NCBI GenBank assembly: GCA_021404525.1
Contig: JAAWWE010000017.1
Location: 1 to 42,939, forward strand
Reading direction: 5' to 3'
Length of the DNA stretch: 42,939 bases
Origin: Rhodobiaceae bacterium
GTDB taxonomy: Bacteria; Pseudomonadota; Alphaproteobacteria; Parvibaculales; Parvibaculaceae
Position numbers and translations under genes: made by a program. Positions 14,845 through 23,458 of this stretch are shown here, piece after piece. The notes under the pieces are model-generated. The model did not search any database and was not told where the DNA came from. It was given only the letters and a program-made list of their open reading frames with translations. Position 1 is the stretch's first letter; the number at the start of each line of letters is the position of its first letter.

Positions 14845-15624
14845 ATGTTTGAGACGGCGCTTGACCCCGCACTTTTGACTTCGGCCGACCCCGCGCCGGT
14901 GGAGTGGTGTCATCGCGACAGCCCGGCCCCTGTGATGCTGCTTTGCGAGCATGCCGGACAAGCCGTGCCCCGCAGCCTTGATCGGCTCGGCCTGCCCGAG
15001 GGCGCGCTAAACAGCCATATCGGCTGGGACATCGGCGCCGAGGCGTTGGCCCGTGCCATCGCGGATCATCTGTCGGCACCATTGATCCTTCAGCGCTACA
15101 GCCGATTGGTGATCGACTGCAATCGCCCTCCGGGATCGGATGCCTCGATCCCCCAGATCAGCGACGGCGTGCCGGTCCCCGCGAACCAGGGGCTGACAGC
15201 GGCGCAATACAGTCAGCGGCGCGAAGCGATCTTTGATCCGATGAACGATGCGATCACCGCAGCGTTCGCGGCCTATCCCCGCCGGGCAGCCTTTTCCATT
15301 CATTCCTTCACGCGGGAGTTTCAGGGCCGGATCCGTGCATGCGATGCGGGGTTCCTGACCCGGCAGGATGCCGATACGGCGGGGTTTCTGATGACCCATA
15401 TCGCGCAGGCGATGCCGGGCGCGCGATTGGCGTTGAACGAACCTTACCGCATCGACGACACCAGCGATTGGTTCATCCCCCGTCATGCCGAACCGCGCGG
15501 GATTCGCCACACGCTTGTCGAGGTTTGCAATGATCAACTGTGCGATCCGGCGGGGGTGGCCCATTGGGCCTTGCTGATCTCGCGCGCAATCGCGGCCTTG
15601 CCGGAGGAGACAGGATGCGCCTGA
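14845..15624 (+). CDS. N-formylglutamate amidohydrolase-like protein
   Basis: The 259-residue protein belongs to the N-formylglutamate amidohydrolase family, zinc enzymes that remove formyl groups from glutamate in histidine breakdown and related routes. Signatures: LLCEHAGQAVPRSL near residue 35, SHIGWDIGAEALARAI, YSRLVIDCNRPPGS, AFSIHSFTREFQG and HTLVEVCNDQL. The start at 14845 (MFETALDPALL) gives the normal family length; an upstream TTG at 14755 would add 30 unlikely residues and run into promoter-like DNA. No strong ribosome site is visible. It overlaps the next gene by 10 bp. Next to a GS-like ligase it may act on an N-acylated glutamate derivative (inference). Confidence 0.75.
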   Translation: MFETALDPALLTSADPAPVEWCHRDSPAPVMLLCEHAGQAVPRSLDRLGLPEGALNSHIGWDIGAEALARAIADHLSAPLILQRYSRLVIDCNRPPGSDASIPQISDGVPVPANQGLTAAQYSQRREAIFDPMNDAITAAFAAYPRRAAFSIHSFTREFQGRIRACDAGFLTRQDADTAGFLMTHIAQAMPGARLALNEPYRIDDTSDWFIPRHAEPRGIRHTLVEVCNDQLCDPAGVAHWALLISRAIAALPEETGCA

Positions 15625-16265
15625 CCCGTGACGTGCCCCTCGTGCCCCGGCAGTCCGCGCTGCTCTTTATCGACGTACAGAACTTCTCGGCGCATCGCGA
15701 CGGGGCGGAGTTCGCCGGTCTGAGCGAGGCCGCGTTTGCCGCGCGATATGGCTGGTTCTTCGATCAGCTTGCCGCGCGGGTGATCCCGAACATGCAGGCC
15801 GTTCAGGCGGCCTGCCGCTTGGCGGGGGTCGAGGTGATTTACACCACGATCGAAAGCCTCACACTGGATGGGCGGGACCGGTCGCTGGACTACAAGATCA
15901 CCGGGTTCAATGTGCCCAAAGGGTCATGGGACGGCAAGGTCATCGATCAGATCGCCCCGCGCGGAGACGAGATCGTCCTGCCGAAATCCTCCTCTTCGGT
16001 CTTCGTGTCCACCCATATTGATTACGTGCTGCGCAACCTCGGGACCCGGCAATTGGTGATCTCGGGGCTGATCACCGATCAATGCGTCGAAAGCGCAATC
16101 CGGGATGCCTGCGATCTGGGCTATCTGGTCACACAAGTCACCGATGCATGTCTGACCTATACCCCCGAACGGCACGACAATTCGCTCAGCGCGATCAAGG
16201 GCTATTGCCGACAGATCACGACGGCGGAACTGGTTTCTGAATTGGAGAACGCAAATGACGGATAA
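15615..16265 (+). CDS. Isochorismatase-like cysteine hydrolase
   Basis: The 216-residue enzyme has the cysteine hydrolase triad of the isochorismatase fold: Asp20 (LLFIDVQNFS), Lys124 (VLPKSSSS) and Cys157 (ITDQCVESAIRDA). Members with Cys hydrolyse amides and ureido compounds such as N-carbamoylsarcosine, biuret, nicotinamide or ureidoacrylate. The start is ATG 15615 with GGAGGAGACAGG immediately upstream. It overlaps the amidohydrolase before it (10 bp) and the M20 enzyme after it (11 bp), forming a tight three-gene operon of C-N bond hydrolases. I cannot name the substrate. Confidence 0.8.
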   Translation: MRLTRDVPLVPRQSALLFIDVQNFSAHRDGAEFAGLSEAAFAARYGWFFDQLAARVIPNMQAVQAACRLAGVEVIYTTIESLTLDGRDRSLDYKITGFNVPKGSWDGKVIDQIAPRGDEIVLPKSSSSVFVSTHIDYVLRNLGTRQLVISGLITDQCVESAIRDACDLGYLVTQVTDACLTYTPERHDNSLSAIKGYCRQITTAELVSELENANDG

Positions 16266-17571
16266 GGCACTTGGGGCGGTTTTGGATGTGATCGAGGCCG
16301 ACCGGGATCATGTGGTCTCGCTCACGCAGGACCTGGTGCGTATCCCTTCGGTGAACCCGAAATTCCAGGCCGAACAGGGGCTCAATCGCGAGGCTGACGT
16401 ACAAGACCGGGTCGAGGCAGAGCTGCGGCCGCTGGGTTTTGACATCGAACGGTTCGAGACTTTTGAGGACCGTCCGAATGTCGTGGCGGATATCCCCGGA
16501 TCGGATGAAAAAAGCCTGATCCTGTGCGGTCATGTGGATGTGGTGCCGGTTGGAAATGCCGACGCTTGGGACCGCGACCCGTTTGGCGGGCAGTTGGATG
16601 CGGGTCGCGTCTGGGGCCGGGGTGCTGTGGATATGAAGGGCGGGGTGGCGGCTTGTATCTCGGCCGCGCGCGCGATCCGCAAGGCCGGGGTCGAGCTTGA
16701 GGGGCGTTTGTCGGTCCACACGGTCGTGGACGAGGAGGCAGGCGGTTTTGGCGCGATCGATGTTGTCAACCGCGGGCACCTGGCCCGGCACGCCATCATC
16801 GCCGAGCCGACCTGGGGCGATGTCATCCCGGCCGAAGGCGGGCTCGACTGGACCAAGGTCACACTTTTTGGCAAGCAATCCCACGCCGGGTGGCGCTATA
16901 ACATGATCTGGCCGCAACATGACACGCCGGGTCGGCTTGAGCCGGGTGTGAACGCGATTGAGCTGGCGACCCGGTTTATTGCCGCGCTGCGGGAGTTCGA
17001 GGCAAGCCGGTGCCGCGAAAACAACCACCCGCTGCTGCCGCCGGGATTGGCCACGATCAACCCCGGAACCATCATGGGCGGCGCCGGGATGGGCGAGGAT
17101 GGCAACCCTGCTGTGATGACCAACGCGGCGATGATGTCCGACGTCTGCACGATCGTGCTGGATTACAAATTCATGCCGCAGGAGGATTTCGCGAATGTGA
17201 AGGCCGAATTCGAGGCCTTCGTGCATCATTTCGCCCAGATGGACCCCTGGATGCGGAGCAATCCGCCCAAGATCGAATGGAGCCTGTGGGACCTGCATTT
17301 TCCACCGATGAATACGCCGGTCGACCATCCGTTGACCCAGGCCACGCTGGCCCGCGCCTCGCAATTGCAGGCCAAGGCCCCTCGGGTCAAAGGGTTCGAG
17401 GCGGTGACGGATGCGGCCCATTACGCGGGCAAAGGCGTTGTGCCCATCATCTATGGGCCCTCCGGTGACGGGTTTCACGGCGACAACGAATGCGTCGAGG
17501 TCGACAGCCTGATCGAGACGACGAAGGTGATCGCCGCCACGGCGCTGGATATGTGCGGGGTCAGATCGTGA
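16255..17571 (+). CDS. M20-family metallopeptidase/deacylase (ArgE/DapE-like)
   Basis: The 438-residue enzyme has all M20 zinc ligands: His93 and Asp95 (CGHVDVVP), Asp126 (GRGAVDMKGG), catalytic Glu160 with Glu161 (VDEEAGG), Glu184 (IIAEPT) and a C-terminal His (DGFHGDNE). An inserted dimerisation domain lies in the middle. Members remove acetyl, formyl, succinyl or carbamoyl groups from amino acids. The ATG at 16255 has GGAG 7 bases upstream and overlaps the preceding gene. It is the last gene of this operon; the convergent gene stops 6 bp further on. It probably releases a free amino acid from an N-acyl intermediate of the pathway. Confidence 0.85.
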   Translation: MTDKALGAVLDVIEADRDHVVSLTQDLVRIPSVNPKFQAEQGLNREADVQDRVEAELRPLGFDIERFETFEDRPNVVADIPGSDEKSLILCGHVDVVPVGNADAWDRDPFGGQLDAGRVWGRGAVDMKGGVAACISAARAIRKAGVELEGRLSVHTVVDEEAGGFGAIDVVNRGHLARHAIIAEPTWGDVIPAEGGLDWTKVTLFGKQSHAGWRYNMIWPQHDTPGRLEPGVNAIELATRFIAALREFEASRCRENNHPLLPPGLATINPGTIMGGAGMGEDGNPAVMTNAAMMSDVCTIVLDYKFMPQEDFANVKAEFEAFVHHFAQMDPWMRSNPPKIEWSLWDLHFPPMNTPVDHPLTQATLARASQLQAKAPRVKGFEAVTDAAHYAGKGVVPIIYGPSGDGFHGDNECVEVDSLIETTKVIAATALDMCGVRS

Positions 17572-17577
17572 CCCGCC

Positions 17578-18696
17578 CTACCGGGCAGCGTCGCCCAGAA
17601 ACTCCGCCCATTTCCGGGTAAGATAGTTATGTTCGTCCATAAAAGCATTCCAGACAGCGACGTTGCCGAACCGCTCGGTGTATCGCGCCCCGCCCGCGCC
17701 AAAGCTTTCGACCCATGCGTTGCTGCTCAGGTGGGGCCGCAGGCTGGGCGGGTTGGTCATATAGGTGCCGTGCTTGACCATCTGCGCACCCGGCCATCCC
17801 GACACCCACCAATTGAGATAGGCATAGGCCGCGTCCAACCGCCGCGGGCTGAGGGCCGCAGACAGAAACAACCCGTCAACCCAGCCGCGAAACCCCTCTA
17901 TCGGGTTTGCATATCTCAACGACCGGTGCCGCATCTGTGCCGCGCGAAACCCCTGGGCCCAAATGCTCTGGACGCTGCCCCCTTTGGCGCGCAGCAGTTT
18001 GACCGCTTCGTCCGAATAATGCCAGAAACCGCGAAAATGCCCCTGGGCCTTGAGACTGGCCAGCAGGTCAACCAGCGCATCGATTTCGGCGACGCTCAGG
18101 TTGCCGATATCGTCGAATTGCAAGCGTCCGCCTGCTCGGGCGGCCAGGGCCGCTTCGAGGGCCGAGATCGGCGCATGGGTCGACAAAGCGACCTTGCCGC
18201 GAAATCTCGGATCGAGCAGCCAGCCCCAGCTTTCGGGTTCATCCGGTGCCAGCCGCGCCTGTCGCAGCGTCTCGCAATAGGCAAAGCTGTCGCAATTATG
18301 GACCGTGGGCAACATGACCGCGCGACCAGTTTCCACCGCACCAAGCTGGCCGTTCTCTTGCACAAACAGCCGGGCTCCCGGCGCGGCGCCTTTGCCCTTG
18401 CCGATCAGGTCGAGGAACCCAAACCCCTCAGGGCCGGTCAGCGCGCGCCACTGCGGGATCCGGTTGGTGTCGACGGGCTGCACGGCCCCCGCCGCCCACG
18501 CCAGTTCGGCGGTGGTCGACCAATGGTCCACCACGTCAAAGCTCTCAGGGTCCAAAACGATGCGGCGTTGCAGGTCCAGCCCGTCCAGCGGCTCGAATGT
18601 CAGGTCAACTTCCAGCTCGGCGCGTGCCCTGCTGGTGATGTCGTCCGTCAGGGTATCGGGCGTCCCGATGACCCGAAGGGCGCCTTTGCCGCTCAT
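17578..18696 (-). CDS. Solute-binding-protein-like (PotD type) without signal peptide
   Basis: The 372-residue product resembles extracellular solute-binding proteins of the spermidine/putrescine type: LRVIGTPDTLTDDI at the start, SFDVVDHWSTTAELAWAAGA, ESWGWLLDPRFRGKVALSTH in the hinge region, and AYAYLNWWVSGWPGAQMVKH near the C-terminus. Such proteins normally have a signal peptide, but here the fold starts at residue 7 and no hydrophobic leader precedes it. Its ATG overlaps the stop of the GntR gene (ATGA), so it is translated with the regulator. No permease gene is adjacent. Either it is exported by another route, the leader was lost, or it works in the cytoplasm as a ligand-binding partner. 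Confidence 0.75.
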   Translation of the reverse strand: MSGKGALRVIGTPDTLTDDITSRARAELEVDLTFEPLDGLDLQRRIVLDPESFDVVDHWSTTAELAWAAGAVQPVDTNRIPQWRALTGPEGFGFLDLIGKGKGAAPGARLFVQENGQLGAVETGRAVMLPTVHNCDSFAYCETLRQARLAPDEPESWGWLLDPRFRGKVALSTHAPISALEAALAARAGGRLQFDDIGNLSVAEIDALVDLLASLKAQGHFRGFWHYSDEAVKLLRAKGGSVQSIWAQGFRAAQMRHRSLRYANPIEGFRGWVDGLFLSAALSPRRLDAAYAYLNWWVSGWPGAQMVKHGTYMTNPPSLRPHLSSNAWVESFGAGGARYTERFGNVAVWNAFMDEHNYLTRKWAEFLGDAAR

Positions 18697-19715
18697 GACG
18701 ACGGGCCGGTGGGCGACAGAAAGGGCGACACGGTCGGAGGCGGCAGAATGGACAGGATCTTGAGCCGTATCACGGTGCGTTCAGCGGCCCGGTCCAGATG
18801 GGTCCGCAGCGCATCGCAGGCCTGGTCGGTCTGGCCCCGGACCAGCGCCGACAGCACAGCGTGGTGGTCCGCTATGATGGCGGCGCCGTTCTGGCGGGGC
18901 AGCGTTTCAAAGAAAAGCCTGTTTGCCGCATTGGGGAGCGTGTTCTGCCGGATCGTATCCAAAAGCCGCCCATTGGGGCAGCGTGCAAGGCAGGTCTCGT
19001 GCAGATCCCTTTCAAGACGGTCAAGCGCCGCAACGCTTAGCGGTTCGTCATGCTGATCGAGCGACGCGATAAAGCGCAACGCGCCCGTGAGCTGGTCCCG
19101 GTCGAGCATCGGGGCGGCAAGCCGAAGGGCCGCAGGCTCAAGAATGGTCCGCAGCGCGAATTGCGCGCGCGCCATCTCGGCCGTCAGCGGTCCGGCGATC
19201 CAGTGAGAGCGTGCATCTTTCTCGATCAGACCGCTTTTGAACAGATGAAACAGCGCTTCGCGGGCCACGGCGCGGCTGACATCGAATGTCAGGGCAAGGG
19301 CGGTTTCGTGGACACGGTACCGCCCAAAGGGAATATGCGCGACAATCTGGGTCCTGATCTCTTCCACGATCTTATCGGGGGCCAGGGTGGCGGGACGGCG
19401 GCGGATATCGGGCACCGCGTTGGCCCAGTCGATGGCCCGCAGGTCGACCCGGATCGGGGCTGTCCTCTGCCCAAGCAGGTAGCCGCGACCCTCGAAACGG
19501 TGAACGATGCCGTCCTCTGCCAGTTTCTGAAGCGCCATGCGCACCGGTGCGCGGCTCATCCCCAACCGGTCGGCGATGGGTCCTTCCAGCAAGACTGCGC
19601 CATCGGGCAGAACGCCGTTTTGCGCAACCGCCGTTATCGCAAGCCGCGCCAGATCGGACAGCGGCATGTCCGGCCCGGGGATCGGGCGCGGTCTGCGAGG
19701 GTCATGGGTCGGCAT
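18693..19715 (-). CDS. GntR-family regulator with two winged helices and FCD domain
   Basis: The 340-residue protein is longer than normal FadR/FCD regulators (about 240). Residues ~17-85 form a GntR-type winged helix (LEGPIADRLGMSRAPVRMAL, IVHRFEGRGYLLG). Residues ~105-170 form a second (HETALALTFDVSRAVAREAL, LFHLFKSGLIEKDA). Residues ~175-310 are an FCD ligand-binding helical bundle with LERDLHETCLARCPNGRLL and IIADHHAVLSALVRG. It is divergent from the alpha/beta hydrolase-LIV operon, which it probably controls, and is translationally coupled to the binding-protein-like gene. Tandem DNA-binding domains could let one chain read two half sites. Confidence 0.85.
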   Translation of the reverse strand: MPTHDPRRPRPIPGPDMPLSDLARLAITAVAQNGVLPDGAVLLEGPIADRLGMSRAPVRMALQKLAEDGIVHRFEGRGYLLGQRTAPIRVDLRAIDWANAVPDIRRRPATLAPDKIVEEIRTQIVAHIPFGRYRVHETALALTFDVSRAVAREALFHLFKSGLIEKDARSHWIAGPLTAEMARAQFALRTILEPAALRLAAPMLDRDQLTGALRFIASLDQHDEPLSVAALDRLERDLHETCLARCPNGRLLDTIRQNTLPNAANRLFFETLPRQNGAAIIADHHAVLSALVRGQTDQACDALRTHLDRAAERTVIRLKILSILPPPTVSPFLSPTGPSS

Positions 19716-19879
19716 GTGGTGGATCGCTTAGGTTTTGATCGGTTGCACGAAATTTATAGTGAGACGCCTCGGAAGGTCCATCAGAATAAAATGACTATTG
19801 ACGTCCAAATACATTCGCTGGTTAGCTTTGAACAGCGATGTTGCATTCTGCACGCCATCGCCCAGGACGGAGCACCGCA

Positions 19880-20695
19880 ATGCTGACGACCGTTGAAACC
19901 ACCCATGGGGTATTGGCCCTCCGCGAAAGCGCGGGCACAGGACCCGCCGTTTTGATGATCCATGGCAACTCGACCTGCCGGGAAGTGTTCCGCAATCAGC
20001 TCGACGGAGCTATCGGGGCGGCTTATCGCTGCATCGCGTTTGATCTGCCTGGTCACGGCGCGTCTGACGACGCCATCGATCCTGACCGGACCTATAACAC
20101 CACAGGCTATGCAGAAGCGGCGATCGAGGTGATGCAGATGCTGGGTGTCGACAGATACGCCGTGCTGGGCTGGTCGCTTGGCGGGCATATCGCGCTGGAT
20201 ATGATGGCTCAGACATCCGCCTTGTCGGGGGTGATGATTACCGGCGCGCCTCCAATCACCCAGGGCAAGGGCGCTGTGGGGCAGGGGTTCACTGGCGATA
20301 TCGAACACTCCACGGCGTCCAAACAGATCCTGACCGACGCCGAGATCGAGACCTTTGCCCATACAACCTGCGGTCCGAACGCGCCCTATGATCCGTTCCT
20401 GAAAGAGGCGGTTGCGCGCTGCGATGGGCGCGCGCGGTCGCTGATGGTTGCCAAGCTGGCCTGTGGCATCGGGCCAAATCAACAGGCGCTTGCGATCAAC
20501 GCGCCGGTGCCGCTTGCCATCGTGAACGGGGCCGACGACGCCTTCATCCACAACGATTTCATCGCGAGCCTGCCCTACCGGACCCTTTGGGACGGCAAGG
20601 TGCATGACATTCCGGGCGTCGGCCATGCGCCCTTTTGGGAGGCACCCGACCGGTTCGATCCGTATCTGGACCGCTTCCTTGCACACGTGGCCTGA
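19880..20695 (+). CDS. Alpha/beta hydrolase
   Basis: The 271-residue protein has the alpha/beta hydrolase oxyanion motif HGNSTCREVF (from residue 28), the nucleophile Ser99 in LGWSLGGH, a DLPGHGASD strand, and the catalytic His in IPGVGHAPFWEAP near the C-terminus. Start ATG 19880 has GGAG 7 bases upstream. It is the first gene of the transporter operon, 28 bp ahead of the substrate-binding protein. This suggests that it hydrolyses an ester, lactone or amide taken up by the transporter. Specificity cannot be read from sequence. Confidence 0.85.
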   Translation: MLTTVETTHGVLALRESAGTGPAVLMIHGNSTCREVFRNQLDGAIGAAYRCIAFDLPGHGASDDAIDPDRTYNTTGYAEAAIEVMQMLGVDRYAVLGWSLGGHIALDMMAQTSALSGVMITGAPPITQGKGAVGQGFTGDIEHSTASKQILTDAEIETFAHTTCGPNAPYDPFLKEAVARCDGRARSLMVAKLACGIGPNQQALAINAPVPLAIVNGADDAFIHNDFIASLPYRTLWDGKVHDIPGVGHAPFWEAPDRFDPYLDRFLAHVA

Positions 20696-20723
20696 CCCAA
20701 GACATCCAACAGGAGATCGAAAC

Positions 20724-21950
20724 ATGAAAAGAGTTACACAGCTTTGCGCGGCGGCCTCGGCGGTGGCCCTGATGGCAGGGTCCGCCTGGGCCGATGTCGT
20801 GAAAATCGGCGTGCTTGCGCCGGTGTCCGGTCCGCAGGCGGCGGACGGTCAGGAGATGGTCAATGGCGCCCAGCTGGCCATTGACGAGCTGAACGCAGCG
20901 GGCGGGGTGGCCGGTTATACCTTTGAATTGGCGGTCGGCGATGTGGTGGATGGTGCCGCCGACAAGGTCACCACCGCGGCCGAGCGTCTGCTGGGCGACC
21001 GCGCGATGGGGGCGATCATGACCGGCTATGCCTCGGGGTCCAATTTCGAGATCGATCTGATGGCCGAGCAGGAGATGATCTATATGATCTCGGCCAACTC
21101 GGCGCAGACCGAAGAGATCATCGCGCCCAGCCCGGAAGACTTTCCGACAATCTGGTCGCTGACGCCCTCGTTTGCCGGGTACAACACCGAGATCGTGCCC
21201 GTTATCCAGGGGCTTTCGGACGAAGGCAAGCTGAACCTTCCCAACACCAAGGTTGCGTTGATCGCCTCTGACAACCCCTATTCCAAGGGCATCGCCGACG
21301 GCATGGTCCAGGCGTTCGAGGCCGCGGGATGGGAGGTTACAACCAACGACCTCTTGCCGTTCGGAGAGATCAACGATTGGCGCGGGTTTTTGTCCACGGT
21401 GCGGGAGGATCCGCCCGCCGTGATCATCAACACCGACTACCAATCGGCCAATGCGGCGCTCTTTGTGTCGCAATTCAACGAAGATCCGACAGACAGCCTG
21501 GTGTTTATCCAATACGCGCCCTCGGTGCCGGAATTCATCGAGCTGACCAAGGAGCAATCTTCGGGGATCGTCTATAACCTGTTGGGCGGGATTTTGAACA
21601 CACCGACCAATCCGCGCGCGCAATACGTGATGGACAAATACGAGGCCGCCTTCGGCAACGCACCGGGCACCTATGGCGCGGCCCTGTACGAGCAGGTTCT
21701 GATCTATGCCAATGCGCTTGAGCAGGTGGGCGATCCCACGGATCGCGTTGCCATCGGAGAGGCGATCGGTGCCAGTTCAACCCAGACCGCGATGGGCATG
21801 ATCCAGTTTGATCCCGCAACCCACCTGGCCGTGCAATCCAATGATGGCGTGCCGCTGCAGTTCTATCAGATCCAGGATGGCGAGCGTGTGCTGTTCTATC
21901 CGCCGGTCTATGCCACCGGCAGCTTCGTCGAACCCACCTGGATGCAGTAA
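20724..21950 (+). CDS. Branched-chain amino acid/amide ABC transporter binding protein (LivJ-like)
   Basis: The 408-residue periplasmic protein begins with a clear signal peptide (MKRVTQLCAAASAVALMAG, cleavage near SAWA-DVV). It continues with the type I binding fold of the hydrophobic amino acid/amide transporter family: VKIGVLAPVSGPQAADGQEM, AQLAIDELNAAGGVAGY, and later a GTYGAALYEQVLIYANAL segment. Start 20724 has AGGAG 9 bases upstream. A strong hairpin follows the stop and four transport genes come next. Ligands of this group range from leucine to urea, amides and acyl-amino acids; the neighbours suggest an amide or N-acyl amino acid. Confidence 0.9.
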   Translation: MKRVTQLCAAASAVALMAGSAWADVVKIGVLAPVSGPQAADGQEMVNGAQLAIDELNAAGGVAGYTFELAVGDVVDGAADKVTTAAERLLGDRAMGAIMTGYASGSNFEIDLMAEQEMIYMISANSAQTEEIIAPSPEDFPTIWSLTPSFAGYNTEIVPVIQGLSDEGKLNLPNTKVALIASDNPYSKGIADGMVQAFEAAGWEVTTNDLLPFGEINDWRGFLSTVREDPPAVIINTDYQSANAALFVSQFNEDPTDSLVFIQYAPSVPEFIELTKEQSSGIVYNLLGGILNTPTNPRAQYVMDKYEAAFGNAPGTYGAALYEQVLIYANALEQVGDPTDRVAIGEAIGASSTQTAMGMIQFDPATHLAVQSNDGVPLQFYQIQDGERVLFYPPVYATGSFVEPTWMQ

Positions 21951-21958
21951 TCTCCCCC

Positions 21959-21983
21959 GGGTCGCGCCTTACGGGCGCGGCCC
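21959..21983 (+). promoter_or_regulatory. Hairpin between binding-protein and LivG genes
   Basis: GGGTCGCGCC (21959-21968) pairs with GGCGCGGCCC (21974-21983) around the loop TTACG, giving a 10-bp GC-rich stem with one G-U pair. There is no U tract. Such hairpins after binding-protein genes usually stabilise the upstream mRNA or cause partial termination, giving more binding protein than permease. Confidence 0.6.
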
Positions 21984-22007
21984 ACCTATCCCGGCCCAGG
22001 ATCTTTC

Positions 22008-22742
22008 ATGTCATCCAGCATTCTCGACATTCGCAATGTGACCAAGACGTTCGGCGGCCTCAAGGCGGTGAACGATGTCAGCTTTTCCGTCGCACCGGGC
22101 GAGTTTCTGGGCATTGCCGGACCAAACGGGTCGGGCAAAAGCACGCTTTTCAACGTCCTCACCCGGATCCCTTTTGGGCCTACCTCTGGCGAAGTCCATT
22201 TCAACGGGCAACGGATTGACCGGATGGCACCCCATAGAATCGCCGGTCTTGGGCTGACGCGCACCTTTCAGAAAGACGTCGAATTTCCCGATCTCACAGC
22301 GCTTGAAACCGTCTCGCTCGCGGCGCGCTATGGGCGCGGCATGGCGGCCGAGGCGTTGGACCGCGCGGCGGCGGAACAACTGGATTTGGTTGAATTCAAC
22401 CCTGACCGGGCGCGGCTGCCGACGACCGAACTGTCGGTCTATGAGCGCAAGCAACTGATGATCGCGTCGGCCCTGATCATGGATCCGGCGGTGTTGATGC
22501 TGGACGAACCTGCCTCCGGCCTGACCCGGCCCGAGATTGCGGCCCTCGATCGGCTTTTGTCCAAGATCAACGCAGCCGGGGTAACGGTTCTGCTGATCGA
22601 ACATGTTCTGAGCCTGCTGTTGTCGGTCTCTCAGCGTCTGATCGTTCTGAATCAGGGTGGGTTGCTGGCTGAAGGCGATCCGCAGGACGTGATCCGGGAT
22701 CCCGGCGTGATCGAAGCCTATCTGGGCGGGCGCGCCGCATGA
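22008..22742 (+). CDS. livG: LIV-type ABC transporter ATPase (LivG-like)
   Basis: The 244-residue ATP-binding subunit contains VTKTFGGLKAVNDVSFSV, Walker A GPNGSGKSTLFN (about residues 39-50), Walker B VLMLDEPASGL, and a switch His in IEHVLSLLLS. The typical LSGGQ signature is replaced by a degenerate TELSVYERKQ segment, common in this subunit to some extent but here clearly altered. It has AGGA 6 bases upstream of its ATG. It overlaps the LivF gene by 4 bp (ATGA). It energises uptake together with LivF, on the cytoplasmic face. Confidence 0.9.
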   Translation: MSSSILDIRNVTKTFGGLKAVNDVSFSVAPGEFLGIAGPNGSGKSTLFNVLTRIPFGPTSGEVHFNGQRIDRMAPHRIAGLGLTRTFQKDVEFPDLTALETVSLAARYGRGMAAEALDRAAAEQLDLVEFNPDRARLPTTELSVYERKQLMIASALIMDPAVLMLDEPASGLTRPEIAALDRLLSKINAAGVTVLLIEHVLSLLLSVSQRLIVLNQGGLLAEGDPQDVIRDPGVIEAYLGGRAA

Positions 22743-23458
22743 GCCCGATGCTGGAGGTTGAGGCCGTCACGGCAGGCTACGGCTCGGTCACCGTGCTGCG
22801 CGGATTGTCTCTGCATGTCGATGCCGGGGAAAATGTCGGTTTGTTCGGCCCGAACGGGCATGGCAAGACGACGCTTTTGCGGGTGTTGTCGGGTCTGATA
22901 CGCCCCGCTGCCGGGGCCTGCCGTTTCGACGGCATGGACCTGACCTTGGCCAGCCCGTCCGAGATTGTCACGCGGGGCCTGGTGCAGTCCCAGCAAGGCA
23001 ACACGCTTTTTGGCGATATGGGTGTGGCCGAAACGCTGGAAATGGCGGCCTTCACCAAACCGGCCCGGGCTCGGGCCAGGGTGACGCTGGATCATGTCTA
23101 TGCTTTGTTTCCACGGCTTGCCGAACGGGGCGCGCAGCGGGCCAAGACACTCTCGGGTGGCGAGCGGCAGATGCTGTCGATCGGTGCCGCGCTGATGTGC
23201 GCACCGCGTCTTTTGCTGTTGGATGAGCCGACGCTGGGCCTGTCGCCCAAGCTTAAGGAGGAACTGGCCGTCGCCCTCAAGGAAATCTCGACCACCGTAC
23301 CGCTGGTCGTGGTCGAACAGGATGTCGAATTGCTGCTGGCGCTGTCGGATCGTCTGTATCTGATCGAGCATGGCGAGGTCGCGCGCGAGATGGGCAAGGA
23401 CAACTCCCCCGATCATCAGGAGATCATGGAGATGTATTTCGGGGAGCATGGCGCATGA
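22739..23458 (+). CDS. livF: LIV-type ABC transporter ATPase (LivF-like)
   Basis: This is the 239-residue second ATP-binding subunit. It has Walker A FGPNGHGKTTLLRVL (with His in place of the usual Ala), the signature LSGGERQMLSIGAALM, Walker B LLLLDEPTLGLSP and VVEQDVELLLALSDR. Ends ...EIMEMYFGEHGA as LivF proteins do. Start overlaps LivG, and its stop overlaps the permease start by 4 bp, so the whole series is translationally coupled. Confidence 0.92.
   Translation: MSPMLEVEAVTAGYGSVTVLRGLSLHVDAGENVGLFGPNGHGKTTLLRVLSGLIRPAAGACRFDGMDLTLASPSEIVTRGLVQSQQGNTLFGDMGVAETLEMAAFTKPARARARVTLDHVYALFPRLAERGAQRAKTLSGGERQMLSIGAALMCAPRLLLLDEPTLGLSPKLKEELAVALKEISTTVPLVVVEQDVELLLALSDRLYLIEHGEVAREMGKDNSPDHQEIMEMYFGEHGA

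Noticed and set aside
16216..17478. 420-codon minus-strand frame opposite the M20 enzyme
   Set aside because: Complete M20 metal ligands on the plus strand; the opposite frame is rich in His, Arg and Pro without domains.
17629..19056. 475-codon plus-strand frame opposite the binding protein and GntR genes
   Set aside because: Spans two recognised genes on the other strand and has no family signal.
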